From contig NZ_FQWE01000008.1 of the NCBI RefSeq assembly GCF_900129575.1, positions 92,868-156,867 on the forward strand: a DNA stretch of 64,000 nucleotides. The letters are read 5' to 3'. How positions within the stretch are numbered: the first letter of the stretch is position 1; every line of letters begins with the position of its first letter. The stretch is from Flavobacterium segetis (lineage in GTDB: Bacteria; Bacteroidota; Bacteroidia; Flavobacteriales; Flavobacteriaceae). Below, piece after piece: positions 35,343 to 45,690 of this stretch. The notes under the pieces were generated by a model. That model saw only the letters and a program-made list of their open reading frames with translations, did not search any database and was not told the DNA's origin. Position numbers and translations under genes: made by a program.

Positions 35343-36560
35343 TTATTTTTGTTCTGATTTAACGAGTTTCTGTAGCCAAATACAACCAGCAACCGACAGT
35401 ATTCCTAATGTTCCCATCACAAACCAGTTGGATTGATACCCAAAGTTAGCTATTATTTCAAGTCCTGTTTTTGAACTAGCAATATGTGCTAAACTAAAAC
35501 TCATGGTAAAAAGAGCCATGTAACGACCTTCATGACCTTTTGGAGCTCTACTCAATGCAAATGAATTAGAGAAAGGAAATATGAACATTTCGCCAAAAGT
35601 GATAAAAAGGATACTTACGACAAGCATTCCTGCCCAAATATTAATTAATAGTACATAAAAACTGATCGACATAAGTAAACAGCCCCAAAGTATAATTTTG
35701 AGCTTATCAATATTTTTTCGCTGGCTGATGCTTACGATTGGCATTTCTAAAAAGAAAATTAGTAGACCATTAAGTGACAATAATAGACCACTTTGGAATT
35801 CAGTAAGTCCAAATTTTTCGTTGTGGTACAGCGGCAATGTCGTAAATAGTTGAAAGAAAAGCATGGCTGTGATAAAGCACACAAATAGGAAAATCCAGAA
35901 CACTTTGTCTTTAAAAACAGATACTGGAATTTCGGTGACACTTTCTGAAACATTTAAGTCAGCTGGTTTTTTTCGCTCTTTTACAAGTACTGTAAAAATT
36001 AAAATAGACACAATGCAGGAGGTACCATCAACCCAAAAAAGTCCGCTATATCCTAAATTCATAATGATCAATCCTCCTAAAGCTGGTCCAGCAGTAAAGC
36101 CTAAATTGACTGCAAGGCGAACGAGAGTTAGTGCTCTGGTTCGATTTTCGGGTTTGGCATAAGTCCCTAGTGACACAAACATAGCCGGACGAAACATGTC
36201 AGCAACGGTCATTATAAAAAACATAGCAAAACACAATCCCCAGAAAGTACGAACATATTGCACGGCAAACAATAGCAATCCACTAGTAAATAAGCTGAAT
36301 ACCATTATTTTATAAAATCCTATCTTGTCAGAAAGTTTACCTCCCAGCCACGAACCCAACATGGAACCAAAACCAAAACAGACCATGATCCAACCCACTT
36401 GTTCATAAGAAAAATTGAGATCTTCCTTTAAATATTTAGATAAAAACGGCAAAACCATGGTGCCCGCTCTATTAATAAAGGTAATCAAAGTCAAGATCCA
36501 TATCTCTCTAGTGAATCCTCGGTAGTTATTTATGTAGCGTTGAAAAGCGGTTTTGAACAT
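35343..36560 (-). CDS. Major facilitator superfamily transporter (drug-efflux-like)
   Basis: 405 residues with 12 predicted membrane helices. The loop 2-3 signature GSWLGGKLSDKIGF is the classic MFS motif A, and NLGFTAGPALGG resembles the antiporter motif C. Sequence style is that of the YdeE/MdtH group of proton-linked exporters, but no substrate can be inferred. It begins with the ATG at 36560 and stands alone. A structured repeat occurs 40 bases upstream on the same strand and a terminator follows the stop. Confidence 0.9.
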   Translation of the reverse strand: MFKTAFQRYINNYRGFTREIWILTLITFINRAGTMVLPFLSKYLKEDLNFSYEQVGWIMVCFGFGSMLGSWLGGKLSDKIGFYKIMVFSLFTSGLLLFAVQYVRTFWGLCFAMFFIMTVADMFRPAMFVSLGTYAKPENRTRALTLVRLAVNLGFTAGPALGGLIIMNLGYSGLFWVDGTSCIVSILIFTVLVKERKKPADLNVSESVTEIPVSVFKDKVFWIFLFVCFITAMLFFQLFTTLPLYHNEKFGLTEFQSGLLLSLNGLLIFFLEMPIVSISQRKNIDKLKIILWGCLLMSISFYVLLINIWAGMLVVSILFITFGEMFIFPFSNSFALSRAPKGHEGRYMALFTMSFSLAHIASSKTGLEIIANFGYQSNWFVMGTLGILSVAGCIWLQKLVKSEQK

Positions 36561-36599
36561 AAGTTGTATTTCTGTTTTGCAAATTTACAAAGTTTTTTA

Positions 36600-36680
36600 G
36601 GAGCTATTTCCAGCTATTCGCTACAATCTTTTATTTTTTTAAAAAAAAATAAAAGGATTTCCTCTGCTATCTGGGCTACG
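36600..36680 (-). ncRNA. Structured intergenic repeat, copy B (possibly Flavo-1-like)
   Basis: On the minus strand: TAGCCCAGATAGCAGAGG, AAATCCTTTTATTTTTTT, a short loop, AAATAAAAGATT, GTAGCGAATAGCTGG and AAATAGCTCC. The long A/T-rich hairpin is nearly perfect. It matches copies A, C and D in the order and spacing of the conserved blocks. It lies about 40 bases upstream of the MFS start codon in the same orientation. Confidence 0.55.
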
Positions 36681-36986
36681 GTTTCCTGCTTTTAACATGA
36701 TTTTTTAAAGTTTGTAATTCATAAAATAAGATAATGTCAAGCTAATTTTCAAGCAATTATTAATCAGTGTTTACAACTACTGTCCTGTTTTTGTCAAATT
36801 ATAGGATTCATAATTAGGGACGATTTCTAAAAAAAGTTTCATGCTTTCTTACATTAATGATAACCTAAATAATCTGTAAAATTTCATTACTTATAACGGC
36901 AAATCCTAATCATTATTGGTTTAATTATGCAATCATAACTTTGTGTCATTGTAAACTTTAAACTATTTTTGTATCAAAACTTCAAA
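36681..36986. other. Intergenic region, no further gene seen
   Basis: About 300 AT-rich bases between structured repeat B and the DUF1684 gene. No ORF of coding character or clear promoter box was found. Confidence 0.5.
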
Positions 36987-37589
36987 ATGAGAATACTACT
37001 GCTTTTTCTTTTTTTTTTTCCTTTAACATTTTGTTTCAGTCAGCAAAAATATGATTTGGCTTCAGTTACTCAATTCCAAAACGACTTAAACGCCGAATAT
37101 GCTGATGCCAAAACAAGTCCGCTACTAACTGAGGATGTAGGAAATTTTAAAAGTTTAGATTTTTATCCCGCAAATGAAGATTTTTTTGTGGTTGCTAAAT
37201 TTGTGCGTACAAAAAAAGAGAAACCCTTTGAAATGAAAACCACTACTCATAGGAAACCTATATATGTTAAATACGGTGAAGTATTTTTCACGATCCAAGG
37301 ACTAGATTTCAAATTAAACGTGTACCGCAATATTGCCCTATCAAAACAAAAGAAATACAAGAATCATTTATTTTTACCTTTCTCTGATCTGACATCAGGT
37401 AAAGAAAGTTACATAGGAGGGAAGTATATTGATCTAGAAATTCCTAAAGGAAATACTGTCGCCATTGATTTTAATACTTCTTACAATCCATATTGCGCTT
37501 ATAACTATAAATATTCATGTCCTATTGTGCCGTTAGAAAACGATTTGAATATTGAAATAAAAGCGGGCGTTAAAAAATTTCATATTTAA
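36987..37589 (+). CDS. Exported DUF1684 domain protein
   Basis: 200 residues from the ATG at 36987; a TTG six codons upstream is less likely. A signal peptide (MRILLLFLFFFPLTFCFSQQ) precedes the DUF1684 domain, recognisable by FYPANEDFFVVAKF, LFLPFSDLTSGKESYIGGKY and the cysteine-containing NPYCAYNYKYSCPIVP. The family is widespread in Bacteroidetes and Actinobacteria and its function is not known. It overlaps the following TatD-like gene by one base (TAATG), implying translational coupling. Confidence 0.88.
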   Translation: MRILLLFLFFFPLTFCFSQQKYDLASVTQFQNDLNAEYADAKTSPLLTEDVGNFKSLDFYPANEDFFVVAKFVRTKKEKPFEMKTTTHRKPIYVKYGEVFFTIQGLDFKLNVYRNIALSKQKKYKNHLFLPFSDLTSGKESYIGGKYIDLEIPKGNTVAIDFNTSYNPYCAYNYKYSCPIVPLENDLNIEIKAGVKKFHI

Positions 37590-38230
37590 TGGAATTCTTT
37601 AATTTACATACGCACAAATTTATAAAACAAGCTAATATTTTAGAATTAGTCAATCAGTATCCACAGGATTTTGATGGTACAATTCCATTTTATTCTATTG
37701 GAATTCATCCTTGGTACATCTTGGAAGAAAGGGTAGAAACTGATCTTGCAATAATTGAAAGTAAACTAAAGGACACTAATTGTATAGCTATTGGAGAATG
37801 TGGTCTCGATAAACGAATTGAAGTTCCTATGGAATTACAGCAAGTGGTTTTTGAAAGGCAATTGCTGTTGGCACAAAAGGGCAATAAAGCAGTGGTGATT
37901 CATTGCGTAGCGGCATTTCAAGAAGTTATCGAAACTAAGAAAAGATTAAACATCTCAGTTCCAATGATTATTCATGGATTCTCTAAAAACAACCAAGTAG
38001 CGCATCAATTGATTTCAAATGGTTTTTATATCTCTTTTGGAAAATATTTACTACTAAATAAAGATTTAGAGGAAGTTTTTAAGAGCATACCTGACGATAA
38101 ATTGTTTTTAGAAACAGATAATATAGAGGAGGGGATTGAAGCCGTGTATCATTTAGCTGCAAAATATAAAGGAATATCCATTGCTGAACTGCAGCATTTA
38201 ATTAATAAGAATTTCAAGAGTGTATTTTAA
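37589..38230 (+). CDS. TatD-family metal-dependent hydrolase (short form)
   Basis: 213 residues, about 45 shorter than E. coli TatD, as is common in Flavobacteria. Metal and catalytic motifs: NLHTHKF (5-11), AIGECGLDK (near 69), VIHCVAAFQEV, IHGFSKN and FLETDNIEE. TatD proteins are 3'-5' DNases / deoxyribonuclease-like amidohydrolases acting in DNA repair and quality control. It is translationally coupled to the DUF1684 gene upstream. Confidence 0.88.
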   Translation: MEFFNLHTHKFIKQANILELVNQYPQDFDGTIPFYSIGIHPWYILEERVETDLAIIESKLKDTNCIAIGECGLDKRIEVPMELQQVVFERQLLLAQKGNKAVVIHCVAAFQEVIETKKRLNISVPMIIHGFSKNNQVAHQLISNGFYISFGKYLLLNKDLEEVFKSIPDDKLFLETDNIEEGIEAVYHLAAKYKGISIAELQHLINKNFKSVF

Positions 38231-38501
38231 ATATCATAACACACTTTTGAAAATTTGAACTTAATAAACTTATTTGTAAACAATTAGTACTATAAATTAA
38301 ACAATATTTCAAATAGAAAAGGTACGTGATAACAGTAAAGGCTTTGCATTATTAAATTTAGATAGTAAAAATATAATCCCAATGTCTCCGAATCTTCGTG
38401 GTAAATAAATTGTAGGCTAATTTAAATATTGGTCAAATTAATAAATAAATTAATAAAAATAAATTTTTAAGTTTTAGCAACTTAATGACAAAAAGTAGAT
38501 A

Positions 38502-39218
38502 ATGGCAAAGTGGTTAGAAAGAAGCGAACTTCTTTTCAAAAAAGAAGGTATTGATAATTTAAAAAAAGCTAATGTTTTAGTTGTAGGGCTTGGAGGAGTA
38601 GGTTCTTTTGCAGCAGAATTTTTAGCGAGAGCAGGAGTAGGAAATATGACAATTGTAGATGGAGATGTTGTTGATATTACCAACATAAACAGGCAATTAA
38701 TAGCCTTACATTCTACTATTAGTCAATCGAAAGTTACTTTAGTAAGCGATCGATTAATGGATATCAATCCAGAATTAAATCTAACTCGAATAACTGAATT
38801 TCTTTCGCCAGAGCGTGCTTTTGAAATTGTTTCAGAGGATTTTGATTACGTTTTAGATTGCATTGATAGCGTTACACCGAAATTAAATTTAATCATTGGA
38901 GCCAAGCGAAAAAGAGTTAAAATCATAAGTTGTATGGGAGCTGGTGGCAAAGTGGATGCTTCAAAAGTTAAGGTCGCAGATATTGGAAATACAGAGAACT
39001 GTTTTTTAGCGAAAACAATTCGCAAACGTTTAAAAGAGGTTAAAATTGATAAATTAAAGGTCGTTTTTTCATCAGAAATTCAGGATGAAACTAGTTTAAA
39101 AATGACAGATGGAGCTAACTATAAAAAATCATTCTACGGAACAAATAGTTATATGCCAGGATTATTCGGACTCTACGCAGCGGAAACTGTGATACGCTAT
39201 TTGCTCAAAAAGGAGTAA
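38502..39218 (+). CDS. tcdA: tRNA threonylcarbamoyladenosine dehydratase (TcdA/CsdL)
   Basis: 238 residues. The ThiF/E1-like ATP-binding fold is seen in VVGLGGVGSFAAEFLARAGVG (25-45), VDGDVVDITNINRQ (52-65) and DCIDSVTPKL. It cyclises t6A37 to ct6A37 in tRNAs decoding ANN codons, using ATP. Length and the NCFLAKTIRKRL and NSYMPGLFGLYAAE stretches fit TcdA rather than ThiF or MoeB. A 270-base gap upstream contains no recognisable element. Confidence 0.9.
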   Translation: MAKWLERSELLFKKEGIDNLKKANVLVVGLGGVGSFAAEFLARAGVGNMTIVDGDVVDITNINRQLIALHSTISQSKVTLVSDRLMDINPELNLTRITEFLSPERAFEIVSEDFDYVLDCIDSVTPKLNLIIGAKRKRVKIISCMGAGGKVDASKVKVADIGNTENCFLAKTIRKRLKEVKIDKLKVVFSSEIQDETSLKMTDGANYKKSFYGTNSYMPGLFGLYAAETVIRYLLKKE

Positions 39219-39451
39219 ATCGTGATGCGTGAACCGTGAATGGTGATCAACTGGGTGCTAATTTAATTTTTTAATGGTGGTTATATCTACTTTTTAAAAA
39301 GAATTTTTGGTAATAAAATATTTTTGCTTTTGTAGAAAATGACCACCAAGTGATAGCGTAAAAAAACTTTGCGCCTTTGCGGCAAAATAAAAAACAAATA
39401 CTAACATAAAAAAGACTTGTGCCTTTATGCCTTTTTGGCAAAAAAATAACA

Positions 39452-40126
39452 ATGATACATACAGTGATTTTTGACATGGACGGAGTAATTGTCGATACAG
39501 AGCCCGTTCACCGTTATGCCTATTTTAAACAATTTGCAGAACTAAATATTAATGTTACTGAAGAAATGTACACTTCCTTAACGGGTTCATCAACGCGAAA
39601 TACATTCCAAAAATTAAAGGAAATCTTTACCATCGAAAATGAAGTAGAAGATTTAATTCAGCGTAAAAGAACTATCTTTAATGATGCTTTTGACAGCAAA
39701 GCGGATCTTACATTGCTTGAAGGAGTAGAAACGCTAATTAAAAATTTACACGAAAACGGCATTCAATTGATACTGGCTTCCTCCGCGTCAAAAATAACCA
39801 TAAGTCGGGTTTTTGACAGATTTAAACTGCATGATTACTTTACCCATATTGTAAGTGGCGAGGACTTTCCCAAATCAAAACCACATCCAGCAATATTTGA
39901 ATATGCCGCTAGCTTATCTATTGCACCTATGGAAAATTGTTTGATTATTGAAGACAGTACAAACGGCGTCATAGCTGCTAAGGCCGCTGGGATATATTGT
40001 ATCGGTTATAACAGTATCCATTCAAAATCTCAAGATTTATCGCAAGCAGATTTTGTTATAGATCATTTTAATCATTTAAATTTTGAAAATATAAAGAATA
40101 TCGAATCGAAATTAAGAACTTGTTAA
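39452..40126 (+). CDS. HAD-superfamily phosphatase (beta-phosphoglucomutase-like)
   Basis: 224 residues from ATG 39452 (MIHTVIFDMDGVIVDTEP). Motif I DMDGVIVDTEP, motif II LASSASK, motif III SKPHPAIFEYA and motif IV IIEDSTNGVIAA are all present. Cap architecture is that of subfamily IA, which includes beta-phosphoglucomutase, phosphoglycolate phosphatase and sugar phosphatases such as YcjU/YniC. The substrate cannot be resolved from sequence. The 230 bases upstream contain degenerate CTTTGCGCC-type repeats seen in many Bacteroidetes genomes. Confidence 0.9.
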   Translation: MIHTVIFDMDGVIVDTEPVHRYAYFKQFAELNINVTEEMYTSLTGSSTRNTFQKLKEIFTIENEVEDLIQRKRTIFNDAFDSKADLTLLEGVETLIKNLHENGIQLILASSASKITISRVFDRFKLHDYFTHIVSGEDFPKSKPHPAIFEYAASLSIAPMENCLIIEDSTNGVIAAKAAGIYCIGYNSIHSKSQDLSQADFVIDHFNHLNFENIKNIESKLRTC

Positions 40127-40179
40127 CATATTTACACAACTGAATTTGTATTTTTGGCAGTCATAAAAAAATCAAAAAC

Positions 40180-41025
40180 ATGAAGAAAATAATTATTGTT
40201 TTAGCAATTATGCTAGCAAATTTTACAATTGAAGCACAAATTAAAACGCCTCAGTCTAGTCCAAAGGCAACCATTATGCAATCTGTAGGATTGACTGATG
40301 TTGAGATCAATTATTCTAGACCAAGTGCAAGAGGAAGATCTGTATTTGGTAATTTAATCCCCTTCGGTAAAGTATGGAGAACTGGCGCAAATGAGAATAC
40401 TACTATTTCTTTTAGCGATGATGTAATGATCGATGGAAAAACGTTGAAAAAAGGAAAGTATTCTTTGTATACTGTTCCAAAGGTGGAGAGCTGGGAAGTA
40501 ATTTTCTATAAAACTACTGATAACTGGGGTAATCCAGAAGAATGGAAAGAGGAGAATGTTGCACTCAGAACTATGGTTAAAGCCGAAGTTCTCAACAAAA
40601 GCTTAGAAACTTTTACGATAGGAATTAGTGCGTTGAATGATAATTTTGCTTATTTAGAAATGTCATGGGAGAATTCGTATGCAGCACTAAAATTTGAAGT
40701 TCCTACACAACAAAAAGCGACTGCTAATATTGCAAAAGCCTTAGCTGGTCCTGCGTCAGGTGATTATTTTGCTGCAGCTCAATTTTTGTTTCAGTCTAAC
40801 GGAGATAATGCAAAAGCATTAGAATACGTAAATAAATCATTGGACATGGTTAAAGACAAACCATTTTGGTACAACCGATTGAAATCTCTAATTCAAGCAA
40901 AAGCTGGAGATAAAAAAGGTGCAATTGAAACTGCAAAAGTATCACTTGCGGCAGCAGAAAGTGCAAAGAATCAAGATTATGTAAAAATGAATAAAGATAG
41001 TATCGCAGAGTGGAGTAAAAACTAA
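40180..41025 (+). CDS. Exported DUF2911 domain protein
   Basis: 281 residues, signal peptide to about residue 19 (MLANFTIEAQ). The DUF2911 domain spans roughly 20-165 with the hallmark VEINYSRPSARGRSVFG, LIPFGKVWRTGANENT and KKGKYSLYTVPK. The remaining C-terminal ~110 residues look like a TPR-type helical region (DNAKALEYVNKSLDMVKDKP). The function is unknown; it is common in Bacteroidetes envelopes. A strong terminator follows. Confidence 0.92.
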   Translation: MKKIIIVLAIMLANFTIEAQIKTPQSSPKATIMQSVGLTDVEINYSRPSARGRSVFGNLIPFGKVWRTGANENTTISFSDDVMIDGKTLKKGKYSLYTVPKVESWEVIFYKTTDNWGNPEEWKEENVALRTMVKAEVLNKSLETFTIGISALNDNFAYLEMSWENSYAALKFEVPTQQKATANIAKALAGPASGDYFAAAQFLFQSNGDNAKALEYVNKSLDMVKDKPFWYNRLKSLIQAKAGDKKGAIETAKVSLAAAESAKNQDYVKMNKDSIAEWSKN

Positions 41026-41049
41026 ATACTGCTAATTACCTCTTTTTTT

Positions 41050-41083
41050 AAAGCCCGTTTCGAATTTCGAAACGGGCTTTTTG
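41050..41083 (+). terminator. Intrinsic terminator after the DUF2911 gene
   Basis: Perfect inverted repeat AAAGCCCGTTTCGA / TCGAAACGGGCTTT followed by T residues, 25 bases after the stop codon. Confidence 0.9.
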
Positions 41084-41205
41084 TCATTCACCAACAACAA
41101 CCTTAAATGAATTGCTTAAGACTTTACTAATTTCTAAGTATTGTGTAGAATAAAAATATCTGATATCAATTATTTTTCATTTATTTGCTAGATAAATTTA
41201 ACAAG

Positions 41206-43473
41206 ATGAAAAACCTTCGTTTCGCAGCCCTATTACAGCTAGCTTTTATTTTCGGATTTACTTCTGTTTGGGCACAAAAAAAATCAAATGATAACGCTCC
41301 GGCAAGCGTATCAAATTATAATTATAATGATGCCTTTTCGCCATTTTTTTATTCTAAAAATGGAACATCAACACGATCGGCTAGTGGTCAACCTGGTCCT
41401 GAATATTGGCAGAATAGAGCTGACTATGAGCTCACAGCAAAATTAAATGAAGCTAACAATGAAATTATTGGCTCGGGAATTATTACCTACACTAACAATA
41501 GTCCAGATAAATTATCTTTCGTGTGGATGCATCTAGACCAGAATTTATTTAAAGAGGATTCACGAGGTAATGCAGTTATTCCTTTAACCGGAAGTAGAAA
41601 TGGGGCGCGAGGTCAGATCTTTGAAGGAGGTCACAAAATTAAATCGGTAAAAATAATTAGTACCGTAAAAGGAAAATCGACTGAAACTGATGTTAAATAT
41701 GCAATTTCAGACACGAGAATGCAAGTTTTTCTTCCGCAGGCTGTTAATCCAAAAGGTGGATCAGTAAAAATAAAAATTGATTTTTCATATATTTCACCAT
41801 TGGAAGGTTCTGATAGAACTGGAGTACTTGAAACAAAGAATGGTAAAATTTTTACAATTGCACAATGGTATCCTAGAATGTGTGTTTATGACGATGTTCG
41901 CGGTTGGAACACTAATCCATATTTAGGAGCATCTGAATTTTACTTAGAATATGGCGATTTCGATGTAAAAATTACAGTTCCTTCTAATCATATTGTGGTT
42001 AGTTCAGGTGAATTACAAAATCCTACGACTGTTTATTCTTCAGTAGAACAACAACGTTTAGCTCAAGCAAAACAGAGCGATAAAACTATAGTTATTCGTT
42101 CAGCCGAAGAAGTTGCAAACGTTACGAAAAGTGCTGCTACATCCGTGAAAACATGGAATTATAAAATTAAAAATGCGCGTGATTTATCGTGGGCATCTTC
42201 TGCAGCTTTTATTTTAGATGGAGCTAAAATAAACTTACCAAGTGGTAAAAAATCACTTGCATTATCAGTATATCCTGTTGAAAGTGCTGGAAATGATGCG
42301 TGGGGACGTTCTACAGAATATACAAAAGCGTCAATAGAAAATTATTCAAAAAGATGGATGGAATATCCGTATCCAGCAGCGACAAACGTTGCAGGAAATG
42401 AGGGAGGAATGGAGTATCCAGGAATTGTTTTTTGTAGTTGGGAATCTAAAGGAGCTGATTTATGGGGAGTTACAGATCATGAGTTTGGTCATATTTGGTT
42501 TCCTATGATTGTGGGGTCTAACGAAAGATTGTTTGGTTGGATGGATGAAGGTTTCAACACTTTTATAAACTCATTGAGTTCTGCTGATTTCAACAATGGC
42601 GAATATAAAGAGCCAAAAGCGGATATGCATCAACGAGCAGAGTATTATACTAGTCCTTCTCTTGAAACAATAATGTCTTCACCTGATAATATGAAGGAAG
42701 CAAATATTGGTCTTTTAAATTACTCTAAACCAAGTTCTGGATTAGTGATCTTAAGAGAGCAAGTACTGGGAGTAGAGCGTTTTGATCACGCATTAAAAAC
42801 CTACATTGAACGCTGGGCATACAAACATCCGCAACCTGATGATTTTTTTAGAACCATAGAAAATGTTGCTGGAGAGGACTTAAGTTGGTTTTGGAGAGGT
42901 TGGTTTCAATATAACTGGCGCTTAGATCAAGGAATTACAGGAATAAAGTATGTGAAAAATGATCCAAAACAAGGTGTAGTAATTTCAATTGAAAATCTTG
43001 AAAAAATGGCTATGCCTGTAAATTTAGATGTTAAAACTAAAAGTGGAAAAATATCGCGTGTGACTTTACCGGTGGAAGTTTGGCAAAGAAATAAAGCGTG
43101 GTCGTTTAAATATGATTCTACTGAGGAAATAGAAAGTATCATTGTTGATCCTGAAAATGCTTTACCGGATAGTAATACTGCTAATAATATTTGGACTTCT
43201 GAAAAAGGATATATCGAAAAAGATATTATTTTAGATGGTTATTTAGGAACTTTTTCAACGAAAATGGCTCCAATAAAAATTACTTTTTCAGAAAAAAACG
43301 GTTTGCTAAATGTTTCTATTACAAACTATCCAAGTTTCTCCGTTGAAAATATAGGAAAAAACAAGTTTGAGTCTAAACAAGCCGGACTTACTTTTGAGTT
43401 TAATGAAAGTATGAATGAATTTGAAATGCTTGTGCCAGACGGCACTAAAGTACCATTTACAAAGGATAAGTAG
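41206..43473 (+). CDS. M1-family (gluzincin) aminopeptidase, exported
   Basis: 755 residues from ATG 41206 ([14 protein letters not shown]); a TTG seven codons earlier is open but unlikely. Signal peptide, then the M1 fold with GGMEYPG (substrate-binding, like GxMEN) and the zinc motif HEFGH near residue 425 with downstream Glu in MDEGFNTF. The C terminus (after ~650) is a beta-rich extension. It releases N-terminal amino acids from peptides in the periplasm or at the cell surface. It is monocistronic, with a shared terminator facing the aguAB operon. Confidence 0.93.
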   Translation: MKNLRFAALLQLAFIFGFTSVWAQKKSNDNAPASVSNYNYNDAFSPFFYSKNGTSTRSASGQPGPEYWQNRADYELTAKLNEANNEIIGSGIITYTNNSPDKLSFVWMHLDQNLFKEDSRGNAVIPLTGSRNGARGQIFEGGHKIKSVKIISTVKGKSTETDVKYAISDTRMQVFLPQAVNPKGGSVKIKIDFSYISPLEGSDRTGVLETKNGKIFTIAQWYPRMCVYDDVRGWNTNPYLGASEFYLEYGDFDVKITVPSNHIVVSSGELQNPTTVYSSVEQQRLAQAKQSDKTIVIRSAEEVANVTKSAATSVKTWNYKIKNARDLSWASSAAFILDGAKINLPSGKKSLALSVYPVESAGNDAWGRSTEYTKASIENYSKRWMEYPYPAATNVAGNEGGMEYPGIVFCSWESKGADLWGVTDHEFGHIWFPMIVGSNERLFGWMDEGFNTFINSLSSADFNNGEYKEPKADMHQRAEYYTSPSLETIMSSPDNMKEANIGLLNYSKPSSGLVILREQVLGVERFDHALKTYIERWAYKHPQPDDFFRTIENVAGEDLSWFWRGWFQYNWRLDQGITGIKYVKNDPKQGVVISIENLEKMAMPVNLDVKTKSGKISRVTLPVEVWQRNKAWSFKYDSTEEIESIIVDPENALPDSNTANNIWTSEKGYIEKDIILDGYLGTFSTKMAPIKITFSEKNGLLNVSITNYPSFSVENIGKNKFESKQAGLTFEFNESMNEFEMLVPDGTKVPFTKDK

Positions 43474-43494
43474 GTTTTTGATACTTTGTAACAT

Positions 43495-43538
43495 AAAAAA
43501 AAGACTTGCTGTATTTAAAACTGCAAGTCTTTTTTTTA
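43495..43538. terminator. Bidirectional terminator between the M1 peptidase and aguA
   Basis: Inverted repeat AAAAGACTTGC / GCAAGTCTTTT with A and T runs on either side, placed between two convergent genes and usable in both directions. Confidence 0.9.
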
Positions 43539-43550
43539 TCTATATTTTAA

Positions 43551-44597
43551 TTATTCAGGTATTTGCTGACTTAAACAATGTAAAGTACCAAAACCCCAAA
43601 TAAAATCCGTACAGCTTATTCCGATAATTTCTCTATCAGGAAAACATTCTGACAATATATTTAAGGCTACTCGATCATTAGAATCGTTAAATGTAGGGAC
43701 CAATACAGACTTATTTAATATTAAGAAGTTAGCGTAACTTGCAGGTAATCTTAATTTTTCAAAATCTAGTCGTTTAGGCATCGGTAAAGCCACAATGATT
43801 GGAGATTTTCCATTTTCCAGTTTAGCATTTTGCAATCTTTTTAAATTGTCTTGCAAAGGTTGATAATTATGATCGTTTTTATCTGTCTCAACAATTGTAA
43901 CAATAGTATCCTCATTTACAAAACGACATAAATCATCAATATGACCATGTGTATCATCGCCTTCAATTCCTTCGCCTAACCAAATCACATTTGTAATTCC
44001 AAGATATTCTTTGAAAACCGCTTCATAATCTTCCTTGGTAAAATTGGGATTCCGCACTTGAATTTCAGGATGCATCAAGCATTCCTCTGATGTCAATAGT
44101 GTACCTCTTCCATTCGTGTCAATTGCGCCACCTTCCACAATTACTGGTTTCCCATTGTACATAACTTGCGTTATTGGAATGTTCAAAAAATCAGCAACTT
44201 TAGCAGGAACATGTTTATCTAGTTGAATATTTTTATATTTTGCCCAACCATTAAAATTGAAATTTAAAGCTTCTCTTTCAGTTCCATTTTTAACGATAAT
44301 AGGACCAGAATCACGCATCCAACTTCTATTCGTTTTTTGAATAATATAAGAAACTTTGCTCAGATCAATATGAGCAGTTTCAAGCATTACATTAACTTTT
44401 TCTTTTTGTATCTCATCAGCGACCATTAAAAATACTTCTTCAAATGTTGCCACTTTCTTGATAAATTCGACAAAAGCCCATTTAACTGCTTCGTATTTTC
44501 CTGGCCAATCATTTCCATTGTGTGGAAAACAAAGTAAAATCCCTTGTTGTTTTTCCCACTCAGCGGGAAATCTTCTATTTTTGATTTTGCTCATCAT
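43551..44597 (-). CDS. aguA: Agmatine deiminase
   Basis: 348 residues. Signature elements of the AguA/peptidyl-arginine-deiminase fold are RRFPAEWEKQQGILL near the start, RDSGPIIVKNG, EGGAIDTNGRGTLLTSEECL, GDDTHGHIDDLCRFV and the nucleophile Cys in GFGTLHCLSQQ near the C terminus. It hydrolyses agmatine to N-carbamoylputrescine and ammonia. The start overlaps the stop of the upstream amidase gene, giving tight coupling of the two consecutive steps to putrescine. Confidence 0.96.
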   Translation of the reverse strand: MMSKIKNRRFPAEWEKQQGILLCFPHNGNDWPGKYEAVKWAFVEFIKKVATFEEVFLMVADEIQKEKVNVMLETAHIDLSKVSYIIQKTNRSWMRDSGPIIVKNGTEREALNFNFNGWAKYKNIQLDKHVPAKVADFLNIPITQVMYNGKPVIVEGGAIDTNGRGTLLTSEECLMHPEIQVRNPNFTKEDYEAVFKEYLGITNVIWLGEGIEGDDTHGHIDDLCRFVNEDTIVTIVETDKNDHNYQPLQDNLKRLQNAKLENGKSPIIVALPMPKRLDFEKLRLPASYANFLILNKSVLVPTFNDSNDRVALNILSECFPDREIIGISCTDFIWGFGTLHCLSQQIPE

Positions 44598-45484
44598 TAG
44601 TCGATTGCTCTTTTAGTAATATCGCCAAAAGCATCTATTCGTCGATCTCTAAAAAACGGCCAGTTCTGACGCACGTTTTCTTGCAAATCTAAATCAACTT
44701 CAGCAATTAAAATTTCTTCTTTGTCATGCGAGGCTTGTGCCAAAATTTCGCCTTGTGGTCCCGCAATAAATGAAGATCCCCAAAACTGTATTCCTGCCGT
44801 ATCAGGCAAATATTGTTCTAACCCAATTCGGTTTGCCGCTGCAACATAAACTCCGTTTGCCACAGCATGTCCTTTCATCACACTCATCCATGCGTTATGT
44901 TGGTTTTCACCATATTCTTCTTTTTCTCCTGGATGCCAGCCAATAGCTGTTGGATAAAACAGCACTTCTGCACCTTGTAATGCTGTTAAACGAGCAGCTT
45001 CTGGATACCATTGATCCCAACAAATTAAGGTTCCTACTTTTCCTTTGTTAGTTAAAATCGTTTTAAATCCTAAATCACCAGGCGTGAAATAGAATTTTTC
45101 ATAAAAATGAGGGTCATCTGGAATGTGCATCTTACGGTACAAGCCTGCCTCAGAACCATCTGTGTCTATAATATAGGCACTGTTGTGGTAAATTCCGGCC
45201 ATTCGTTTTTCAAAGAAAGGAACAATGATGACAACACCTAATTCTTTTGCCAAAGCGCTAAAAGCGATAAAAGAAGTGCTGTAGAGTGGTTCTGCCAAAG
45301 CAAAATTATCTACATCTTCACTTTGACAAAAATAATGACTGCTGTACAATTCCGGTAAAGAGATTACTTCAGCACCTTGACTCGCAGCATCACGAACCCA
45401 ATTAATACATTTTTTCAAGTTGTTTTTGGCAACATCGTTAAGGTTCAATTGAATAACTGCAATCTTATATTTTTTATTTGGCAT
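44597..45484 (-). CDS. aguB: N-carbamoylputrescine amidase
   Basis: 295 residues of the nitrilase superfamily with the Glu-Lys-Cys triad in LPELYSSHYF, YRKMHIPDDP and LICWDQWYPEAAR. It converts N-carbamoylputrescine to putrescine, CO2 and ammonia. It is first in a two-gene operon with aguA; the ATGs and stop overlap at 44597. Together they form the arginine-decarboxylase route to polyamines, although no arginine decarboxylase lies in the window. Confidence 0.95.
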   Translation of the reverse strand: MPNKKYKIAVIQLNLNDVAKNNLKKCINWVRDAASQGAEVISLPELYSSHYFCQSEDVDNFALAEPLYSTSFIAFSALAKELGVVIIVPFFEKRMAGIYHNSAYIIDTDGSEAGLYRKMHIPDDPHFYEKFYFTPGDLGFKTILTNKGKVGTLICWDQWYPEAARLTALQGAEVLFYPTAIGWHPGEKEEYGENQHNAWMSVMKGHAVANGVYVAAANRIGLEQYLPDTAGIQFWGSSFIAGPQGEILAQASHDKEEILIAEVDLDLQENVRQNWPFFRDRRIDAFGDITKRAID

Positions 45485-45690
45485 GCTCTAATTTTTAGAA
45501 TGCAAAAATAGTGAATTTTATAAAGAGTTGAAAATGGTAAAATTGAAAATGAATTGAAAAATAAGGAGTTGTTATTTTACGATGCTAATTTCAAGTTTGA
45601 TCTTTCTCAAAAGAATGTTAATAAGTACTAATCTATAGTTAAACAGTAAATTAGGTTAGGGTAAACTACATGTTATGCCTACTTTTAGGT

